Assembly (NCBI GenBank): GCA_964513925.1
Contig: CAZENR010000017.1
Location: 1 to 23,374, forward strand
Direction: 5' to 3'
DNA length: 23,374 bases
Source of the DNA: DAORHV01 sp964513925
GTDB lineage: Bacteria; Patescibacteriota; Gracilibacteria; Peribacterales; Peribacteraceae
In this document: piece after piece, positions 22,408 through 23,374 of the stretch
Position numbering within the stretch: the first letter of the stretch is position 1
Layout: each line of letters begins with the position of its first letter
Notes under the pieces: generated by a model
What the model was told of the DNA's origin: nothing
What the model saw: the letters and a program-made list of their open reading frames with translations, nothing else
Database searches by the model: none
Made by a program: the position numbers and the translations under genes

Positions 22408-23374
22408 ATGTACAAGCGGAAAATCCTTGCCACACTGGCCCTGTCGGCGATCGTGGTCAACACGATGAACTTCACTGTTGTGGAGGACTGGCTGGGTTCT
22501 ATGCACTTCGTGCCGAAGGCCGAGGCCGCGCACAGCCAGGGCTTGGGCTGCAACCCGATTTCCAACACCAACCAGGCGACGTATACCAACGTCAGCATGA
22601 ACTGTTGGGATACCATCGTAAAACCGGTGGGGGATAGCGGTGCTACCCATGTGCATTTGGGGGTTCACACGACGGCGCCAAACGCCTTTACATCGTGGAC
22701 GGCTCCGAACCTGCACTGTTTTACGGATAACGGCGGTGCCCGCTTGAACTGTAAGAACTTCTTGGATTCCGATCCAACCGGCACGCTTATTCCCATTCCC
22801 GAAGGCGGCACACGCCAGGTCGATTTTGTCGTGCGTGTCAGCGGTCAATGCGGCACAACCCAGCAGCTTACTTCCACCGTAGCCAACGTGTACGGCGTGA
22901 ACTCCACGCCGGAAGTCTTTAATTACACCTTCCCGGCTTGTCCCGGCCCAGTGTTCCCGCAAGGCACCAAGACCGGTCCGAACACGGTGATTGCAGGTCA
23001 GGACATCACCTACCAGATCAGCTTCACCAACGCTGGTACCACCCAGCAGAACATCCGCATCGTTGATGTGGTTCCCGCAGGCCTAACCTTTAAGCCCACC
23101 GGTTCTACCGCAGGTTGTTCGTTTGCCAACGGCTTAGTTGCCTGTCCGGCACAGACTGTGAACGCCGGTGGCACCATCAGCGCCACTCTCGTCTTCACTG
23201 TGGGCGCCAACGTCCCCGCAGGTGCCATCATCGACAACGCCGCCGATCTGCAGCAGAACAACGCCAGCTTCCAGTGGACGAACCACAAGCAGACCACGGT
23301 ACAGTCGGCTGCCCCCAACTTCCCGCAAGGCACCAAGACCGGTCCGAACACGGTGATTGCAGGTCAGGACATCA
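22408..23374 (+). CDS. DUF11-repeat secreted surface protein (partial, runs off window)
   Basis: The frame starts at ATG 22408 and is open to the window end (322 codons). The N-terminus MYKRKILATLALSAIVVN and the later PKAEA-A site resemble a signal peptide with a long hydrophobic part. Residues about 45-180 form an N-terminal beta domain with several cysteines. From residue 183 a DUF11-type unit begins: FPQGTKTGPNTVIAGQDITY, ISFTNAGTTQQNIRIVDVVP, AGLTF. The next unit starts at residue 305, a period of 122 residues (366 bases). The 55 bases at 22954-23008 recur exactly at 23320-23374. Such proteins form beta-sandwich stalks at the cell surface. The gene is divergent from the ECF sigma operon. 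Confidence 0.85.
   Translation, partial: MYKRKILATLALSAIVVNTMNFTVVEDWLGSMHFVPKAEAAHSQGLGCNPISNTNQATYTNVSMNCWDTIVKPVGDSGATHVHLGVHTTAPNAFTSWTAPNLHCFTDNGGARLNCKNFLDSDPTGTLIPIPEGGTRQVDFVVRVSGQCGTTQQLTSTVANVYGVNSTPEVFNYTFPACPGPVFPQGTKTGPNTVIAGQDITYQISFTNAGTTQQNIRIVDVVPAGLTFKPTGSTAGCSFANGLVACPAQTVNAGGTISATLVFTVGANVPAGAIIDNAADLQQNNASFQWTNHKQTTVQSAAPNFPQGTKTGPNTVIAGQDI
22954..23374 (+). repeat. in-frame tandem repeat, 366-base period (second copy cut by window end)
   Basis: The first 55 bases of the unit (22954-23008) are identical to 23320-23374 at the DNA level, including third codon positions. One full unit and the start of the next are visible. Identity at silent positions indicates recent duplication or gene conversion within the surface-protein gene. 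Confidence 0.85.

Noticed and set aside
22363..22962. A 199-codon minus-strand frame opposite the surface-protein gene
   Set aside because: Its composition is shadow-like, and the plus strand has a promoter, a signal peptide and DUF11 repeats.
22954..23374. CRISPR-like direct repeat
   Set aside because: The repeat is in frame within a protein gene with a 366-base period; there are no short spacers and no cas genes.

Overview
The window looks like a bacterial chromosome with mid-range GC content. It has short intergenic gaps, many convergent gene ends that touch or overlap, and single-copy housekeeping genes among lineage-specific proteins of unknown function. TGA is a genuine stop here (for example at the end of the sigma-factor gene), so the UGA-glycine code of some Patescibacteria does not apply. 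Four traits suggest a member of the Candidate Phyla Radiation, perhaps Peregrinibacteria/Peribacteria: an alanyl-tRNA synthetase without its C-terminal domain, near-absence of Shine-Dalgarno sites, a DUF5667 protein beside an ECF sigma factor, and DUF11 surface repeats. This placement is inference; no rRNA gene is present to test it.

Layout. 1-2074 (+): a terminator from an upstream gene, a small unknown gene, a LivG-type ABC ATPase and an unknown 288-residue protein. 2084-3016 (-): an unknown 310-residue protein. 3177-6146 (+): branched-chain amino-acid type uptake genes (lipoprotein binding protein, then two permeases) split by a strong terminator. 6148-7008 (-): a TrhO-type rhodanese. 7116-7505 (+): a small unknown protein. 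7509-10637 (-): an apparent operon of a TRM11-like methyltransferase, a membrane-anchored partner protein and an HTTM-DCC fusion. 10638-11407: 770 bases without a credible protein gene but rich in nested complementary arms, probably a structured RNA. 11408-12109 (-): an unknown helical protein. 12222-12884 (+): a DedA/VTT membrane protein. 12874-15446 (-): a GT-C-like membrane protein and its upstream membrane partner. 15513-17330 (-): shortened AlaRS. 17416-17830 (+): a structured leader, a 59-residue zinc-ribbon protein and a pair of mutually exclusive hairpins. 17873-19800 (+): an unknown protein and a fatty-acid desaturase. 19751-22212 (-): ECF sigma factor plus a DUF5667 membrane protein. 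22408-end (+): a DUF11 repeat surface protein that continues beyond the window.

How the parts relate. The Liv genes form an uptake system fit for an amino-acid auxotroph, although only one ATPase gene is visible. The sigma factor, its membrane-bound partner and the divergent surface-protein gene look like an envelope-sensing unit. The desaturase, DedA protein, GT-C pair and HTTM-DCC pair all act at or in the membrane.

The most general signal is the promoter layout. For eight genes a -10-like hexamer ends only 6-10 bases before the start codon, so their mRNAs should be leaderless or nearly so. The most novel local signals are the structured non-coding block at about 10,745-11,290 and the zinc-ribbon locus with its structured leader and alternative hairpins.
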